Source of the DNA: Cyanoderma ruficeps
Taxonomy: Eukaryota; Chordata; Aves; Passeriformes; Timaliidae
NCBI GenBank assembly: GCA_008694505.1
Contig: VZDJ01000223.1
Location: forward strand, 2,941,350 to 3,005,349
Direction: 5' to 3'
Length of the DNA stretch: 64,000 nucleotides
The notes beneath the pieces were generated by a model, which saw only the letters and a program-made list of their open reading frames with translations, was not told the DNA's origin and searched no databases. Positions 31,001 to 46,000 of this stretch are shown here, one piece after another (the stretch's first letter is position 1; each line of letters opens with the position of its first letter). A program made the translations under genes and the position numbers.

Positions 31001-34000
31001 ACTAAATTCAAATGTCACAGCTGTCAGCGAGCCTTTATAGAAATGTTTTGAGGGAGTGTAATACTCAGAATTTACAGCAAAAGCTTTTGCAAAGAAAACC
31101 AGAAATTTAAAATAACAATACCTGTCCTTGTGGTTCCTCCCCCAGGTGGAGCTTTTGCTGCCATATCATCCCACTTGAGACATGCCCACAATAACCTCAA
31201 CATCAGGCTCACTCCAGCCAATGATTTGACTGTTTGGAGTCGGTACCTAATGGCACAATATGAATTATATTTTAAAATCAATTTAAAATACCCAACCAAA
31301 CCAAAAGGACAAAGGTTTTCCATTCTACTTTTACTCAACAATATAGGAAAGTGAATCATAAATAGCAAAATTTGCATGTTTGGCCACAAACGTGTATCAC
31401 TTGTATTTTAAAAATCAATTAATTTCAACACATCCTAGACTTTTTCACAAAAATGTAAAATATGTACCTCCAAGTGATCCCAAAAGTTGGTCTTGGTGAT
31501 GGATATGGCCAGATATCCAAGGCAGGCTTTGCATTGTAATTGAAATAAGGAACCTCTCTGATCCCTCCTCTCCTGGCCAGCTTTTTTAAGTCATCATTGG
31601 GTAAAACAAATATGCTTTTTTTACTGCTTTTGGTAACAAATTTCCTATAAGATGGTAGGGCAGTTCCGGAACGAGTTTTTTTGGGTCTTGCAAATTTCAT
31701 TAACTTTACTTTGTCCTTTGTGGAATATTCTTTGCTGACAGTCATGGAAGTCACCAGTGTGCCTTCTGGGGTGGTCAGTGAATCGGTGACTGTCGTTGTA
31801 ACCACAGTTTTACTGTGCTCCTGGACAGAGATGACATCAGAGTTACTGTCTGTGGCTGGAGTGGTGAGCTTGGTCACAGTGGTGGTGGTGGTGACAGTGG
31901 AGATGGCACAGTTTTCTGTCGAGGACACAACAGTGGTTTTCTCATTGCTGGCAGCTCCAGTCTCTGCAACCTTAAACACTGTTTTGGACTCTGTGGACAC
32001 AGTCGAGGTTGTGGTAGTCACTTCAGTAATAACAGTTTTTATTTTACTTGCTCCATTAATATTTTCCATTTTATATGTCTGTACCCCGTTCTGGTCAGCA
32101 AAGTGACTGCTCAAGCTGGATTCCTCACATGAGGTTACAGGTGACAGAGCAACTTTCTTCTCCTCAGTTGCTTCAGTTTCCATAGATTCTGTTTCACTGT
32201 TTAGGTTATTTTCCTTACAGACAGACTGTGTTGGTGGGGAACTGGCAGATCTCTCAGGAGAAAGCTGGTTTTCTTCAGTTTTCTGCACACATTTGGGAAC
32301 TTCATGTGGTGGCTGAAGACTCTCCTCAGACTCAGACTCAGGTGAACTCTGCAGACGTGACTTTGAGTCCATGTTATTTTTATCCTTGGTGTCCTGTCCC
32401 GTGATGTCACCATTCATGAATGGTTTTACTGAAGATTCCTTAAAAGTCAATGGTTTTATTTCATGTTCTGGAATGGATTTATTAATATTGTTGACTTTTG
32501 CTTCAATATCACCCCCTGCCTTAGCTTCACAGGTATTTTTCACTAAGCAGCCATCATTTGATAATGCTTTAATGTCATTGTCTTTTCCATTCATTTGAAA
32601 TGATGATTTTTCTTTTTCTGTCTCAGTTTCTTCACCTTCATTATTCTTTTTGTCAGTAACAGTATTTACATTTGTCTGATCAAGATATTTTTTCATGGCA
32701 CCTGTCTCCACTTTCAGTTCCTGACCTTTCTTTTGACCATTAGCTTCTGTTAGTTTAGAGCTCAGTAAATCCTCCTTATCACCTTCCCCATCCATGTGTT
32801 CCAGAGTTTGACTTTCAAGGTTTCTTTCAGAAATCAGCCCTGTTTTAAATGATTCTAGATCTTTATTAGCTGATTTTTGGTGAAATATAATCTTTTCAGA
32901 TTTACTTTCAGTCTTTACAGGAGCAATTTCTTCCTCCATTTCGCTTTCTTGAGAGGACATGGTTTCCATATGGCTTTTGATTGTACAATTGTTCTCTGGA
33001 TCTTTGCTTTGCTCTTCAGAATTCCCTTCTGAGTCTGTTTTTTCAAGAGTGGCCACAGCATCTCTTCTACAGCTGCTTTCAGGTACCACTGGCCCTAAGT
33101 TTTCGAGCTCTCGCTGAGACACTCTGGTAACAGGCAGCTTTTGTTTGAAGGATTTTTCATTTGTTTCTGAAACATCCCATTTGATTCTGCCTTCTGCACT
33201 GGTTTGTTTCAAGCCATCCACTAAAGAGCTCTCAGACTCACCAAGAGCCTCTTGTCCCTGACGCTTATCAGCAGTCGAAGGTTCAGGGTTGTTTTCTCTG
33301 CCATCATTCTGAATGGAGCTGTCTCCTTCAGAGGATTGAGGGGAGTCTCCATCCAGCAGCTGCCCCCCTTTTGAAAGCCTGTTTGACAAAGGCAAAGAAG
33401 GTTCATCTTCATCCCCAGTTTTGGTACAGGAGATGCTGCTGATGGGCAAACAGTCCTGTTCTGCATCTTCGGCTTGGGTCTTGTCTGAAATGTAGCTTTG
33501 ATCTTGGGAAGAGGAGTCAAACTGGCTTCCTTCTTTTCCTTTCCTCATTTGTAGTTCATCTGTGTTTTTCTGGGGGCTCCCAGACCGAATACCCCCAGTT
33601 TTAGCACCAGCCTCCAGCTTAATCTTTTCTAGACGTTGTTTTTCTTCCAGTGTAAACTGTTTTATTCGCCGCTCCAGGAGTCCATCTAATTTTGATGATT
33701 TTACTTTCCTTTTGTAGCAAGTCCTTAAATGAAATCCCTCACTGACATTGATTATATCCCGCTTACAATGACTTTCCTCATCTTTTATGGAGGATTCAAT
33801 TTTCATATCATCCACATCCATAGGTTCTTCCTTGATGACTTTATCATTTTCACCATCAGTGTCTTTTTCCACTGTGAAGAAGGAGTAACTCTGAGTCAAT
33901 GAGCTCCCCAACAATGAATACAAATTATATTTTTACATTAAGTACTAAGAAATAAATGGACCTTTTAGCATATTAATAGACTTCAATTAAAAAAGGAACA

Positions 34001-37000
34001 AAAGCTTCAGACACTACTACAATGGATAAGAGGCAATCATTTAACTGAGACATTTTAGATGTCTTGACAAAATCTGTTACACAGTTTTTCACTAGTTATT
34101 TCTGAGGTTCTATGCTTTTACTCCTGCAATAACATGAGTTTCACAATAATAAAAGATTATCACCTGTGTCTTTTGCATGATCTAAGTTTTCAGAAATTGT
34201 GTCCACTTCTAATTTGTCTTCATGCAACTTTTCTTCTTTTACTTGTACTTTCTCCAAGGTTTCTGAAACATCTGCTTTGTCTTTTGCTTGCAGATCTCGA
34301 GAATCCTTTGCTCTGTCTTTCTCTGGTTTTACCTTAGTTGGACCTTTCCGTTTATCCAAGTTGCATTTTTCATTTTCGCTCTTTGCTATTAACAAATCAA
34401 ATTATTTCAATTATCCAGAGTATTTTTTGTACTCTGCCACATTTAAATGTATGTTAGTTTACTTCTCAAATCATTTGCACACCATTAGTGAAATTCAGAA
34501 AGAGAATTAAGCATCCAGTGGTAGCACCATAAATTAAATAGTGCACTACTGAATATCTTTTTATACACCTCCTCAATATTTAAGATGTTGATTTTCGGTT
34601 TTGATGCTCTACATAACTTTTATCTACCTTTAATTTAAGTGAGGCTATACAAAGATGCACAAGTATTACACACAACAAAATTGAAGCAAATTAATGTAGC
34701 TACAAAATGTCTATGACAACTGAACAAGATTACCAGATATCCACAAAAGCTTTGCTGGAACATTACTCCTAAAGTCTCCTTAAGAAATATCCCAAATAAA
34801 TTAACTGCAATTAAAAAAAAATGTAAGCAGTGCAGACACTTACTTGACAGCAATTTTCTGTAATTTGCATTAGTATTTCCTGGCAGTTTGGGCATAAACC
34901 TGTGGACATGGGTTTTACTAATCCAGCTCCAGCCACCATATCCTGTTACTCTGTATTCCTCTCCTTTTTGCTTCCAAACCTGTAAATATTTTTTTAAAAA
35001 GTAATATTAATGATGCTATTTGCTGCATTATTAATGTTTACATTTAAAAAAACAAAGATAATTTTTAAAAACTCCACATTTTTACACATTTTTCCAAGCA
35101 AGTTGAAATATATTTGTGAAATAATGTACCAAAATTGAAGATATATCTGCTGATAATTAAATTGATCTATCATAGTAGCATCTAAAGGCCTCATTGACTT
35201 AATGTAATTGAGAGAATCTATTTACCTCAAAGCTGAAAGATTATAGGAATCTTTGAACAACCTGTATGCTTGTTAGAACAAGTGCAGAGTAAAGAACTAC
35301 TCCAACAAAAGTAGTTAATATCTACTGTAGGAGGATATAAAGAGGTTTCTACAGTAGTTCCCATCATATTATACAACCTTCCTAAGGCTGGATTTTTTGG
35401 GGAGGGGGAGTGGGACAGGGACAGACACACAGACAAGATTCCAATAACCCCCTAGAACCTTCCATTAGGAAAGGCTGCATTTGCAGACCAGTGTCTGTCA
35501 CTCGGGCAGTGTCAATATGAGCATGGCACAGATCAGATTCAGTTCAGACCAAGATAATGTGCTTGAATACATGGCCATGGCTCCTACTTCCATGTAGGAG
35601 TAAAACAAGGAATCAACACTGTAAGCTTAAATGAAAACAGAAAAAAGACTCAGAAATCAACAGTTCCCGTATTTTCTTTGTTCATCCCACAAAAGAAACC
35701 CTCACCTGGTGTTTGACAGGAAATGTGTATTTCACCCATGTAGCTTGCTGCATTGTTTCTTCTTCTTCTTGTTTTCTCTCTTTTTTTTTCACTTTTTCCT
35801 TTTCTTCTCTTTCTATTGCTGTCATCCTGCGTAATCTAATCCACACAGATTTAAGTGCATTAACGTGCAGGATCTTGCAAGCAAACATAAGAAATCAACA
35901 GCACATAATACCCCTTTGAAAAAGTTTAAATATCTGAAGAGGAATGCCTACTGTCAGGTTTTAGGTATTACTTGTAACAGGGACATCACTTTTTTTGCTA
36001 TTTCAGTGAGGCAAACACAGCTGGATGCAATTGTGTCTAACACCAGACACATCTATTTTCTGCTCCTGTGACAAAATGAGAGACAAAACCCAGATTTCAC
36101 TGAACTGAGAGTGTTGAAATTTGCTTTTCTATTCTCCCATAGTTTTAGCAGTTTTGAGACTTTTGCTCAGATAAAGCAAAAACAGGGGCAATGACACTAT
36201 AAAATTATTGTCATGGTTTGTCAGTGTTTCTGTTTGAGAGAATACACTTCAAGTGCTGAATGACTATCTCAATTTAAATGTAATTCTTACAGGCTTAAAG
36301 GAACTAGCAATTGCAAACCAAAGTAAAATTCTCATATTCTACAGTATTTTAATATTTATTAATTTTACCTCGTATGGCCCAAGGATTCCCGCCAGATGGG
36401 CAGCATGACAACTGGTTTGATTGCACACTCCAGTATAGCCAGTGCTAGTGCAAATTCTCTGGGTTTGCTGCACATCTGAACAGCCTTAATCCAGTTAGAC
36501 CTAAATTGGAACAAAGAGAATGATCTGAAACATATACATGCACTAACGTGGCTTGCCATTTTAAGATTTCATGGTAGGATAAAAACTCCTGTAGTAATAC
36601 TTTACTCAAATGTACAACCCTTTCAGCCTCCATCATAAACACACATGATGTTTCATTATTATAGTGAAGCACAGTGCTCGGAAATCGCAGATTTGACAAA
36701 ACAAAGACTATTGGTCATTAACACTGCTAACAAAACCACCAGTAAAACACAAGACTACCCATTTCCATTTATTCATTTACCTGTGGGAAGCCCAGTTAGG
36801 GTGAAGGAAGGATGCTGGGATATTGTTTTCGAGCTGAATAATGGTCAGCCTCAGGGTGGATATGGTGAGAACTTTGGAGCCATGCACAGACCCATTCCAC
36901 TTGAACTCTCCAGCTGGAGTCAGGCAGAATTTGTGTGAGAGGTGTCGCCTCTTGTCGTGGTCCTCCCTGTGCTGGTGCTTGTTCAAAGCAAAGGAATTGG

Positions 37001-40000
37001 TGGCATATTGATTGTGATAAACACGGTACTTCCCCTCCTGCCCCAGTTTGAAATAGTTGTTGATGTTTCCTTTAATCACAACGTCCTTCTTGGTGCTCAC
37101 TCGGGAGATTTCGCCTTGAGAGTTGACCACCAGAACCTTATGAAAGAAATATTGGAAACTTTTCAGTGAATCTGTAAAATAATTCCTTTTATTCACTTAT
37201 TCATGATTTAGGTTTCAAAGGTCTATCTATAAAAGAATAAAAATACCCTGCACTAGTTTATAGAAGCAAATAATTGTTTATTCAATATACCAGTATATGC
37301 ACTTCATCACTGCCTGTTTACAGAGTCAGGATATTCCCAGATCAACTTTAACATTAAAAAATCACCATCTAGGCTCCTCACACCAAACAGGAACCTGTTT
37401 TGCTGCTTTGATTGTGCCTATGGAAGGACAGAACTTTGGGAAAGCAGCTTCACTAAACTCAGGTAAGCTCTTTGTGAATCCCCTCCTTGGTACATCACAG
37501 AATTGAGACGTGCAACTTAGCAAACAAATATCCTGGACTTTGAAAACAAGGCATAGATAACATCACTGGACTAATCTGTTTGTCAATAAATGCACTAAAT
37601 GTTAACTTACAAGGAAAATCAGTTAACAAAAAATAAATTAATATACCAAATAATATGGAGATGATTAACTGCAAAAAAGTCCCAACACTTCCTTCCTGGA
37701 TAAACCAGGCTACTTAACAAAACCAGAACCAAAACAACAAACAACCCAGTCAAACAAAACAATTGTATCAGTGCACTGGGTCACTATCATATCACTTTGT
37801 AGAGAGCACTCAAGACAGCAAGAGCAAAGGAGAAGGGGGAAAAAAAGCTTCACCATGTGCTAATTTATTATTACTGCCTTTTTAAAAAAGTATCTTCATT
37901 GCCTGCGAAAATAACTTTTTAAAACTTCTAAATAAAATTTAGTCTCATTTAAAGAAATTAGCATTTTTCCCGAACATTTTTTGTAGTTCTTTAAGTTTTC
38001 CAAGATGTGCACAAACCTCTCTGGTTTCTTTATATAACTTATTTGCTTCATTTGCTGCAGCAGCAACCTGCTGGCTTTTCATCTGGCTCAGTTTGCTATC
38101 TGGATTTCTCAATCTGGTGAGCATCCGTGTCGAGCCTGGTGTGCCTTTCCCTGCACCTGGAGAATCACTTCTGTCACCGTTGGATTTCTCTCCTGCCCAG
38201 GAATAAAAAGGCTTTTAAAACAAACTTATGAATTGGAAGTTTTCTATTGATGTACGGAAGTCACTAAAGGAACAGAAAGTTTAGGGAAAAGATGCATAAA
38301 ATGGAAGTTGGAGATGTCTTTATCCTTATTATTATTATCATCATTATAATTATTACCTATGTCCTCTGAAGCCTGGGATCCCCTCTCTGCATTTTCAGCA
38401 TCATCAAGAGTCCTAATGGAATCGCTCTGGCCAGAGCCCAGCTCGCTGCCACTGCTGTTCTCAACATCTGCCTGTGGAGGTGCAGCAGAACCACTGCTCG
38501 GGATCATCTGACCCGTTTCTTCTACAAAAGAACAACTTCAGTTTTAGTTTTTTCTTTTGAATTGGATAAATGCAACTTTTTTAAAGTTTTCATCAGAAAA
38601 AGGCAGATGAACATGTTTTGCTGGACTGGAGGGAAACAAATATAAAATACTAATTCCCTTCAGAACACTGTATCCATGAAAGTATTTTTTGTTCTGTTTC
38701 AAGCAGTTTCAACTTCTACATCTCTGAAAAACTGAAATTCATACCTGTACTTAAAATAGATTTGTATTTCATCACAGACAATTTTTTCTATAGATAAACA
38801 GACAACCCTGAGACTGTTTTGCATTTAGAATTCATAAAATTTGGTCCTCCTGAAGCATCTGATTTTCTCTCTTTTAATTTTCTTGTGCTTTAGCTGTTCC
38901 TCAGAGCACACAGCTTTCAGTTTCCCTTGTTTTCCATGGAGACTTTGACTGCCTCTTCCTCAGCACCTTAATTCTCAGGATTCCCACAGATTTCTGTTCC
39001 ATTGGCACCGCTCTAAATATCAGCCCACTTAAAACATCAGCCCCTTCCTGATCTGATGGGTCTTGCTGTGGCTTCAGATGGGTTCCTGGTCCTCAGCTGT
39101 CCTTGTTACTTTGTCTTGACAGCTCTGGATTTTGTTGTCACCTCACCTGTTGTCCTGCCCAGGAGGAATTTTTAACTAAATATCACTGAATTGCAGCTAC
39201 CTCAAAATAAATCCCTCCAGCCTCCCAGTAGGAACAAGCCCCAATCCCTCAAAACAGCAAACCCAGCAATGTCTTCTGGGCTTAGTGCCAAAGGGAGACA
39301 AGTTCAGCTGTTTAAAATCTAGAAGATCTGCCTGTTTCTAGAATTCTTCCAAAGCATCAGGGATTCTGATGCTGTTAAGAAAAGTGACAGAACAAAACCT
39401 GTTTTTTGTGAAATATTCACTCCTAGCAGAAGGATGGATCAGGTAAATATTTTGGAATTCTTAGAAGATCCCTAATCTGAATGCATCTTGATTTCTGACT
39501 GTGCCAAATAGGTAACCACCACTGTTTGATCCATTTCCCTTTTTATTATGAGGAAAAATGGACCTGTTGCCATGGCTGCTGTTTGGACGAGAGTGGAAGC
39601 ACCCAAACCAGACTCTTAATAAAGATTAATATCCAAATTGCATTTAACAGACATTCTCATCTACCTCTGCATTTTACTCATACTTCCCCCCTCTTTTGGG
39701 GGTAACTGCCTCACTGATCCTGGTTCGGTATCCCCCTCTCTCTCAGAGTCTCAAACTGAAATTCCACAGTGAGAATATAAACATTGCTGTGAATATAGTG
39801 AATTAGACATGAGGAAAAACCCTCTGCACACACACTTTCCTACAAAAAAGAGCCCACTAATTTATAACTCATGTAGAAGCTTTGGAAGGAGAAAAGTACT
39901 TGTGAAAGCATAATAAATAATGATAAATATGTAAGTGAATCTTTAAAATAAAATACAAACCCATAAAGTTATCTGAAACAAAATTACAGGATATGGATCT

Positions 40001-43000
40001 TTTCCATTAAACCTCTACACAGTTATTTTAACTTAAAAGGGGAATAAAAAATAGGAGAACTAGCAAAAATATTTGGTCATGTATCTAAAATATATGGTCT
40101 TTGTCTCATACATGAGAACATTTTCTGTACTTAAAAAGCACATTATGAGGCTTGCAGATTACAGATTAATCTTAGCTTTCATTTTGTCCTCCTGTTCAGA
40201 AAGTTTATTACAAGTTTTGGATGCACTGACTTTCCTAAGTTGAAAAGCTGCAGACTGTGACTGCATGGAGAACTATTTCTGTAGGAGAGAAAACATTTAC
40301 TGCCCCTTTTTAAGACATAACACACCGAATATGTTCACATCACACGTTTAGATTTTTAAGAACTGAGAATAAAACTGAGAATAAAATCCTGATCGTTTTA
40401 ACGGTGATCAGCTGTTTAGAACAACATTTGGTTACGTAGTAAATCCTGTAACAGAATTCTAAATGTAATATATTCTAAATGTAATCTAAAAGTAATTCTA
40501 GAATAGTACACTCATAGTTTATGTTACACCTAATCAACTCCCACTTATTCCTAAAGCAAAAGTAAGTTTGTCTGGTTTTAAATAGTGTATATTATTACCT
40601 TTGAGTCACTGACACAGCTGAACAAAACACGTTAAAATACAATAACCCTTGTGCTTACAATTCTGAAATCTGTTTAAAATTTCCAGCATGACAATTTTAA
40701 TCTTGACATTTCAGTGCAATGGTTTATTCACGTGAATGAAAATGCTTTGTTAGTAATTTACACAGTAAATGAGAGGTTAAAATAATAAACGAACCAGCAG
40801 CAAATTAGATTTGAAATAAACTTTGAGAGGATGCTAACAATCATTACAGATCACTATGGAAAAATAAAACATACAGAAAATAGAAAATAAAAAGCTTAGC
40901 CATAGTTGTCTTTGGAAGGCATGGAAACAAATGCTAATGTCATGGAGGACCACAAATTTCAAGCACTAGTTGCAAGAAAATTAAATCTGAAATGTTAATA
41001 ATGACAACGTAGCAGTAAAGGATGGCACTGCAAGCAAACAGCATGAGTGATATATGCTGGGAATGGTTTTAGTGGACAAATCAGAGAGAAAAACAGATTC
41101 CCCAAATTACAGAGGCATTGGTAACAGTGCCTTCTGTACCTGAGAGTTCCAGAGGGAGCTCTGATGCCACCTTCTTCTCTGCCACGTTGTTGCTATCAAG
41201 GGTTTCTGACTGACACCCCACTGCGTCTTTCCCTTCAGAGCAACTATTCTCTCCTGCAGAAGGATTTGTGGTGTTGTCATCAGTGCTTGAGGTCACAGAG
41301 TGACTTTTATCCCCAACGACTGTTGCCTCTATAGTAAAACGCACAACAAAACTTTAGGGATGTTCTTTATTATGCCTTAGGATGTCATCTGGCATCATCC
41401 ATAGAAAGCAACTTCAGCAGCTTTGTTTGTTTGATAATGCTGAAAAACAGTGAGCTTTTTCTTTTCCTTTTTTTTTTTTGCTATGAGATGGTATTGTCTC
41501 AGAATCAAAGAACAAACCAATTGTGAGTAGGAAAAAGTTAAAAGTGATGTAATGTGGCTTAGTACAAACATGTTGATCACAACCTGTAAGCACCACGTGT
41601 AGCTTAAGGCAGGGTATCTAGCAGCCAGGTGTAGAGAAGTAGGGAAATTGGTGAAATTACTTAAGAACAACTCCAACATACAAGCACAAAAAAACCTGAC
41701 AAGTAGCACCTATTACAGAAATATCTTGGAGAATGCTATAAAGAAAGTATTGCATTACACCTAAAGAAACATGGGGTTCACTTCACTTAAAAGGAGCTGT
41801 TAAAGCAGTTTCTTTACCTTCTGTTTTCTCTTTTTCCACATCTTGCTCACTGTGTGTTTCCTCAATTTTATCCTGGTCTCCAGATTCTTCCTTGTCTCTC
41901 TCAGCATCTGTCTGGTCATTATCAACATCACTTTTGGCCTTTTCTGCTTCCTCATCTCCTGTGTTTTTATCTTCCACTATTTCTCCTTTCCTTGCTCTGA
42001 TAATGTCCAAAATTTCATCTACAATATAAAGCATGTTGTCAGCACGAAACAACAAACCACCTACAGAGTCACGGAGCACAAATAACATGACATAAATCCT
42101 GCTTCTGATGTAAGATAAACTAGATTTGATTCAAAGTGCAGCATCTATTCCCATTACACAAAAATATTCCTACCATTTGCTGCAGAAAGGAAAGACTTGT
42201 TGTTGCCCCTTGCTTTGTTTGTGAGGTCTTCTGTCACATCCATGTGCCGATGAACTTCTTCACGCATCTCGTCCAGGGTTTTGCATAGGTCAGCTTCCCA
42301 GTAATCCTTGTCCAGGCATTCAATTAACTCTGCCAGCTGGATCTTTGTGCTGTAGTACCAGATTTTCTTATCCTTCTCACTTTCCGAATCTTCCTCTCTG
42401 TAGCAGTATTTAAAAAATATTGATTTTAAAATATCTGGATAAATGACAGAAATTGCTATCAGCCTGCTTTCTGCACAGCACTATGAAATGTCAACACCTG
42501 AGTGTGAATAAACAAACCACATTGCTCATATGCACCCAGTTTAATATCAATATTCCTTTCTTGTTTCCTTCCCTTTCTTCATCCCCTCAGTTCTCATGAC
42601 AACTTTCTCAGGAAAGCTTTGAAGTCTCCTTAAAACTGGTTTGTCCAATCTGACAAGGTTTAATCTCATTATATTTACTATTTTTGTAACCAGTAATTTA
42701 CTACTAAGTCTGAAATAATTTGTAAGTCCAGAATCCGTAGTGGTAGTTTCTGACAGCGTATTTGGGAAAAAAACACAGTTAGAAAATTCAAAGTATAGTA
42801 TGTCACATTCATAAAATATTTTATATTGGCATCCTACAGTATCCACCTGTGAGAGCACCAGTAAGGGATGAGTCATAATACAACGCCTTGGAAAAGAAGG
42901 GATTTCCACATTTTTAATCTGCAGTACTCCAGGACCCCACGAGCCCAGAATTACTGGTGCCAACAGCACCTCAGCAGGGCCACAGACCCAAGGGAGCTCC

Positions 43001-46000
43001 AACAGCCCAGGTAACAGCTCTCCTGGAGGCTGCAGAGCACAGCGAGGATGCTCCAAGTGCTTCTGCAGCTGCTGGATTTCAGCTTGGCTTGATCCATCCT
43101 GTGGAGCAGCAGGAGCCAGATCCAGGCTGGCATGAGCCTGTCCACTCATTTCCACAGCACATCCCAGTGCTCCCCACACCGTGTGGGTGCCACTGATGGC
43201 CCAGCCTGGCCTTTACCTGGGCAAAGGAAATAAATTACTGCTGCACTTCCACCCCCTGGTGCAGCACTGCAGGCCTGTGGCTCACTGAGAACCCTAACTC
43301 AGAGTGCTGACAGCAATGGGAAGCTGACTGTAAATCTCAAAGATCTGCCCTTGTGGGGTTTGTTGCAGGTTCCTCTCTACTGGTTCCCTTCCTGTGGCTT
43401 ATACATTAAAAATGGCACAAATTGGCCTCAGGGATTCAGAAAGACAAACAACCTTAAGGGAACTTGATCGTTGTTGATCTACTGCATCCCACTCCGTATT
43501 TGTGAAACAATTAATATCTGCAACTCAAACAGAACACTACTGAAATAAGGTGGTTGTGAAGTTAATAATGGCAGTATTACACAAAATTCAACTACTAACT
43601 TGTCACAACCATTATTACAAAATAGACTTTTGGTTTTGATGATAAAACCTGGTGTATTGCAAAGAAACTTGCATCTCTCTCATAAAGGCCTTCGCTCATG
43701 AAAAGCAACTAATTCTGCTTTACCCATTTATTCCTCTAAACTGCCAACATTCCATTAGTTTTAACCACGCCAACCTGTTAAGTTTGACAAATTTTCTCAG
43801 AAAACAGCTCATTTCAGGAAGACTGTCATGTACAACACACCAAAATGTAACAGCTGAACACTGACAATCATTTGACTCTATGGAATATTCTAGGCCTGTA
43901 AACTTCCATGTTAAATAAAATTACTGTTTAAATTATGTTTCCTCTAACCAAGAGTTATTTACTAACAATAGGAATGAGAGCACTTTCATTACTGGTGGTG
44001 AACAAAAGCCACAGAAGAGGAAGAAAAAGGCAAGTACCCAAAGACCAAGATGGGAGGAGAGATGAGAACGCAAGAATAGAGTGTTACACAGTGAGAGGAA
44101 ATAAAAAGACAAAATAAAATTTAACTAAAAAGGACAGGGAATGGGTGCCTTCTGAGTTTTCCCTGGCAAGTGGCCAAGGGAAATGGCAAGTGCAAGACCC
44201 TGGCAGAGCAGTTGTAAGGCTGCTGTGCTCCAGACAAACATGACTGTAGAACATGATGCTGTTATTCTTAACTGACCCAGAAGGGAACTTGAACCTTTCA
44301 TTTTGAACCCCTCTGTTGTAGCTGTTACAGAATTATTTGCTAGAGAGATAACGCCATTTATACATCCTCTTGTATTGACCTAGATATGCAACAATATAGA
44401 AGATATGCTTCATATAGAATCAAAGAGTCACTTCAGCTGGAAAAGACCTTTGAGATCAAGTCTGACAATATATTCTCATCTCTCCATGAGGAAAGGCTGT
44501 GCCTGCATCCATCTGCCAGACAAGCAGCTTGTACACATTGCTTCTATTTTGCCGGGGATCATCCAAGTGTTTTCTTACTTTCATGTTTCTGCCCCCATTC
44601 AGCAAATCTGAGACTGCTGCAGCTGCACTAATGCAGCCAGAGTGAGTAGGTGTGTCACCTGAACATCCCAAGCAGCATCTGGCTTTTCCCTCCCTATCAG
44701 CCCTTTCTTTTCTAGGTTTGCAAGGTTCCACTGGACTGAAAAGCAATTAACTGCTGTTTCCAGTTTCCCTGGCTAACTCAAGAAAAAGCCTTCAGCACCA
44801 GTAAAGGTTTGCTGTATTGCAGGCCAGTAAACCCTGAGGCTCAGTGTGCAGAGCTCAGACATCAGACCACCAAGAGTATTCTGCAGAAAGCACTTGGAGC
44901 TAATCCTTCCACGTGTGATTTGAGTCCTGCCCATTAAAGAACTGCTCAGATAATATTCTAGAAACAGACAACGAGGTTATCTAGGAGTATTTCAATAGCC
45001 TTCTACTTCATTTATATCAGAGTTTGAGCATAAAGTTTGTTTTCAACTGAAGACTATTGCAAGGGAATTTCAGGAATTAAAGAGCTTTCTCTTGAAAAAG
45101 CACAGACAGAATGTGAAATGGCACAAACTGGTTGGTCTGTGTGCTTACACCAAACTCATCTCAGGCCAGACTTCTTTCCAAGATTCAGATGTGTGTCAGG
45201 GGAAGACTTGGAACACACAGCAGAAATCATTCCACGCAATCCATTTTGGCCAACTTAGATAAGACTTCAATTAGCAATTATATAATTCCAGCTAACGTTC
45301 CCTTAACATCTTTTTGTGTTTACTAAAGGGACTTTTACTCTCTGAAGAAACCAGAGGGGTTGTCATAAAAAGATGGAAAGATGCAAGGCTGCACAAGGAC
45401 CAGTTCCCAATGTTTTCACTGTTTTTCTCCGACAGCCCAGACAGATTTGCCAGCTTGGTGCTGGACAGGTCTGCAGAGGCTCCAGGGGACTCAGCTGAGT
45501 CACACACAATATGTGAGGCCAAGGAGGGAGAAAAGAATCACATGACTATTTCCTACCTCTTTCAGCCTCCTTGGCTGACAGGAACTATTCACTGGCAGGC
45601 TGCAGAGACAAGTTTAAAGTCTGATAAAAGCAACATAGAAGATACTCGAAACTTTCAAGTAAGGTGGTAATAAAATATTTAGTACTAGTAGTAGCAGATA
45701 CTTCCTGAATTCCATGATGATACAGTTAGAAACTGAAGAATTCAGGAAATTGTTTAAAGCAATCTATTCAAATGAAGACCCAAACCCTTGTTAATTAACT
45801 GGAGAAAACAGAGGAGGACCCCCTAAGAACATAAACAGCATGACAAATCTTGCAGAAAAAAAGCTGAAACTGCTTTTGACTGTCGAGGAAGATCCATACA
45901 ACCCAGGAATAACAATGTGTGTCCTATTTCTGCTATCAAAATGAAAGCCAAACAGTGCTTCATTATCTTCTTTCACAGATAATTGATAAATCCAAAGCAT

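Noticed and set aside
31681..32132. + strand frames rich in Val/Thr opposite exon 13
   Set aside because: They mirror the Thr/Val repeats of BPTF exon 13 (ACN/GTN codons are complementary).
37137..37175. An upstream acceptor (TTTTACAG) for BPTF exon 8
   Set aside because: In the phase set by exon 7 it reads ATT CAC TGA, an immediate stop; the CATAAG site restores the family sequence.
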